This document shows, piece after piece, positions 21,209 through 23,013 of a stretch of 23,013 nucleotides of DNA (within the stretch, counting starts at the first letter, position 1; each line of letters begins with the position of its first letter). Source of the DNA: an uncultured bacterium (lineage in GTDB: Bacteria; Cyanobacteriota; Vampirovibrionia; Gastranaerophilales; Gastranaerophilaceae); assembly GCA_905211505.1 (NCBI GenBank), contig CAJMAX010000014.1, positions 1-23,013 on the forward strand, read 5' to 3'. The translations under genes were made by a program, and so were the position numbers. Under the pieces are notes generated by a model. It made no database searches. It saw nothing but the letters and a program-made list of their open reading frames with translations, and was not told the origin of the DNA.

Positions 21209-22921
21209 CTAACCGAAAAAAGATTTAAAGGTTTGTGAATTATCTTTTATAAGATTTTGAGTAAATGTTGTGGATTTCGATGGTTGAGCAGCTGTTAAAG
21301 TTGAGCTGGTCGCATCATTTCCTGTTTTTTCTTTTTTGTTAGTCTGGGTTCGTGTATATATAGGTATAAATACTCCTAAAGAAAGCAATGAAAATGCCAG
21401 ATTGCCAAATTGGCAGATTGCTCTAAGATTTTTTGCTTTTGTTCTTAGGACTTCGTTACTTATGGCACTAAGTTCATCTGTAGATTTCATTTTAGTGTGT
21501 CTGGCCCAATTCCATAGTTTTTGGAACAAATTAGAGCCTTCTTCTTTGTATAATTTATTTATGAGTTTTATACCATCTTTATTGTGATTTTCTAAATATG
21601 TTGCAATTCCTTTTGCGGCATAATCTCCTAGAAAATAAAAACTTGAGAATGTTGCAATATCTCTTATTGTATTTTCTTTCAATTCGTTTGAATCTTCCGC
21701 TGCAGCTAAACGGCTTGAGAATGTCGCTGCTGAAATAATTCTAGCCTGATCCATCGTCGGAAAAATGTTTTTGAATTGGAACATTTTTAGACTAGGTCTA
21801 TCCATCAGCATTGATAGGCCGGCTACTCCCCACATCGCAGGAACTGCAAGAAATTTTTGAGCTGTTAGTTTTTTCTTTTCTTCAGGTGTTAATATCCTTT
21901 CCTGATCATCATTATAAATAGGTGCACCTTTTTTGCCTGACATTTTGTGAGTAATCCACCTATTTATGGGCTGAGCCATAATTGCCAGAGGTATAATCAT
22001 ACCTAAACCTGCTAAACTCTTCGCGTTAACAAGTTTTTTAGACTTAGAAAGGTATTCTGAAAGTTTTTCCATTACTGCTTTTTGCTGATTTGGCTCTGCA
22101 AAGTGTTCTAGTAACCCTTCTTTGTTTGCTCCGTGGAGAATTTCCCCTGCACTTTCGCATAAGTGAGCAAGACTGCTGGAGAAAAATTTTTCATCGCCGG
22201 AAAATCTAATGTTTTCTGAAATTCCAGTTTTTTTAATCATTGTTCTATATAGCTTATCAGCATAACCTTTTTCTGGTTTGTCGCTAAGAATATCTTTTGT
22301 CATCTGGCTGATTGCGTCTTGATACTCTTTGTCGTTAGCCAGAATATTTTTAAACTGTTTTAATCCGCCGTTTTTAATGTCTCCATCAACGCCTTCAATG
22401 TCTTCAAACATAGATTTTAAGGCGTTTGATATTTTTTCTTCTTTTGAATTTCCTTGAGCTTTTTTAAAGTATTTTTCAACCTGGTTTATTGTGTCACCAT
22501 TCGCCCAGCTTTTTGTTAAGTTTGATTTATTAAACATTCCCATAATTGGGTTGTTTAATAATTTTGCAGCTCCAATGACAATAAAACTCGGGATAATACA
22601 GTTAATTAGAAGTCCGGATGACTCCCTTCTGAATGCCTCAAAACCTCCAAGCACGTTGAGTTTTCTACCCTGTGATTCTCCATTTTCATCTTTTTGTTTT
22701 GAGCCGATGAATGTTTCAAAGAATGTTCTTGGCAGGATTGCTGTGGCTAAATCAAGACCAGCCACATTTATCATAGGTTTTTCTTCACACTTCTGGATAC
22801 CCTTTAGTGCTAAATTTCCTAATCCTGTAAAACTTGTTTCCCCAGTCAGTTTTTTATTGACATATCTTATTGGGGGTTTATTTTTGCTATTTACACTACC
22901 TAATTCAACTTTACTAATCAT
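21209..22921 (-). CDS. FTG-motif membrane protein, upstream paralogue (570 residues)
   Basis: This is a full-length paralogue of the next gene, of unknown function. After a polar N-terminus comes ETSFTGLGN (28-36). Shared blocks are LPRT (63-66), FRRESSG (97-103), MAQPIN (315-320), QFKNIFPT (382-389) and SSRLAAAEDSNELKENTIRD (402-421). Hydrophobic segments lie near 103-120, 302-317, 357-373, 422-440 and 504-521. A charged region (about 135-300) replaces an unrelated-looking one in the partner. Overall identity appears low, with conserved blocks in the same order. The tail is Thr/Ser-rich and ends FKSFFG. No good ribosome site precedes the ATG; a TATAAT at 22955-22960 on this strand is a possible promoter. 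Confidence 0.85.
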   Translation of the reverse strand: MISKVELGSVNSKNKPPIRYVNKKLTGETSFTGLGNLALKGIQKCEEKPMINVAGLDLATAILPRTFFETFIGSKQKDENGESQGRKLNVLGGFEAFRRESSGLLINCIIPSFIVIGAAKLLNNPIMGMFNKSNLTKSWANGDTINQVEKYFKKAQGNSKEEKISNALKSMFEDIEGVDGDIKNGGLKQFKNILANDKEYQDAISQMTKDILSDKPEKGYADKLYRTMIKKTGISENIRFSGDEKFFSSSLAHLCESAGEILHGANKEGLLEHFAEPNQQKAVMEKLSEYLSKSKKLVNAKSLAGLGMIIPLAIMAQPINRWITHKMSGKKGAPIYNDDQERILTPEEKKKLTAQKFLAVPAMWGVAGLSMLMDRPSLKMFQFKNIFPTMDQARIISAATFSSRLAAAEDSNELKENTIRDIATFSSFYFLGDYAAKGIATYLENHNKDGIKLINKLYKEEGSNLFQKLWNWARHTKMKSTDELSAISNEVLRTKAKNLRAICQFGNLAFSLLSLGVFIPIYTRTQTNKKEKTGNDATSSTLTAAQPSKSTTFTQNLIKDNSQTFKSFFG

Positions 22922-22930
22922 AACTTTTTA

Positions 22931-22972
22931 TTATTTATTGCCGAATGTACCTTTATTATAACCAAAGCACAT
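22931..22972 (-). other. mini-ORF upstream of the FTG genes
   Basis: ATG to TAA encodes MCFGYNKGTFGNK, with GAGGA at 22985-22989 upstream. Its end GTFGNK resembles the GTFGK end of the downstream FTG protein. In-frame stops lie just upstream (TGA and TAA), so this is not the open end of a longer gene in the same frame. It could be a decayed remnant, a leader peptide or chance. The TATAAT at 22955-22960 lies within it. Confidence 0.2.
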
Positions 22973-23013
22973 GTTATTGAAAAGTCCTCAAAATTTTTAA
23001 TTGCTAAAAAATG

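Noticed and set aside
1..23013. tRNA, rRNA, CRISPR arrays, insertion sequences, prophage or defence genes
   Set aside because: No cloverleaf, regularly spaced repeats, transposase or phage-type protein was recognised on either strand.

Overview
The window is a low-GC bacterial chromosome segment that looks like a non-photosynthetic relative of cyanobacteria (Vampirovibrionia/Melainabacteria, probably the gut order Gastranaerophilales). Three things point there. The F-type ATP synthase cluster has the cyanobacterial arrangement (a-c-b'-b-delta-alpha-gamma, two different b genes, no beta or epsilon after gamma). A sodium-pumping oxaloacetate decarboxylase suggests fermentative energy metabolism. 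A pseudopilin and two large 'FTG-motif' membrane proteins resemble proteins I associate with this group. The taxonomic call is inference; no 16S or marker search was possible.

Layout. Bases 1-2824 (+): an M16 zinc peptidase, a family 4 Fe-S uracil-DNA glycosylase and a GatD-type glutamine amidotransferase for peptidoglycan amidation. Bases 2835-3464 (-): a PHP-domain phosphoesterase, divergent from 3517-6121 (+), which holds a polytopic membrane protein, a zinc-ribbon protein, RNase PH and two small secreted, highly charged helical proteins, closed by a clear terminator. Bases 6178-7888 (+): an acetohydroxyacid synthase large subunit with its own promoter, followed by a 57-residue ORF. Bases 8144-8746 (-): a PurN-like formyltransferase homologue with a cysteine-rich tail.

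Bases 8871-12853 (-) form a biotin ligase / oxaloacetate decarboxylase operon (birA-oadG-oadA-oadB). The ligase would biotinylate the C-terminal domain of OadA. OadA transfers the carboxyl group of oxaloacetate to biotin, and OadB decarboxylates carboxybiotin while exporting Na+. It is divergent from the ATP synthase operon at 13044-18328 (+), with a perfect 16-bp palindrome between them. A membrane-anchored B-box-like zinc-finger protein sits between atpA and atpG. The c subunit looks proton-type, so the two systems appear to use different ions.

Bases 18333-19414: a small XRE regulator (-) divergent from a pseudopilin (+), with palindromic AT-rich sites between. Bases 19445-22921 (-): two tandem paralogous membrane proteins of about 570 residues with an N-terminal FTG motif and no function I recognise; this is the strongest candidate for something undescribed. 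No tRNA, rRNA, CRISPR array, insertion sequence or prophage gene was seen.
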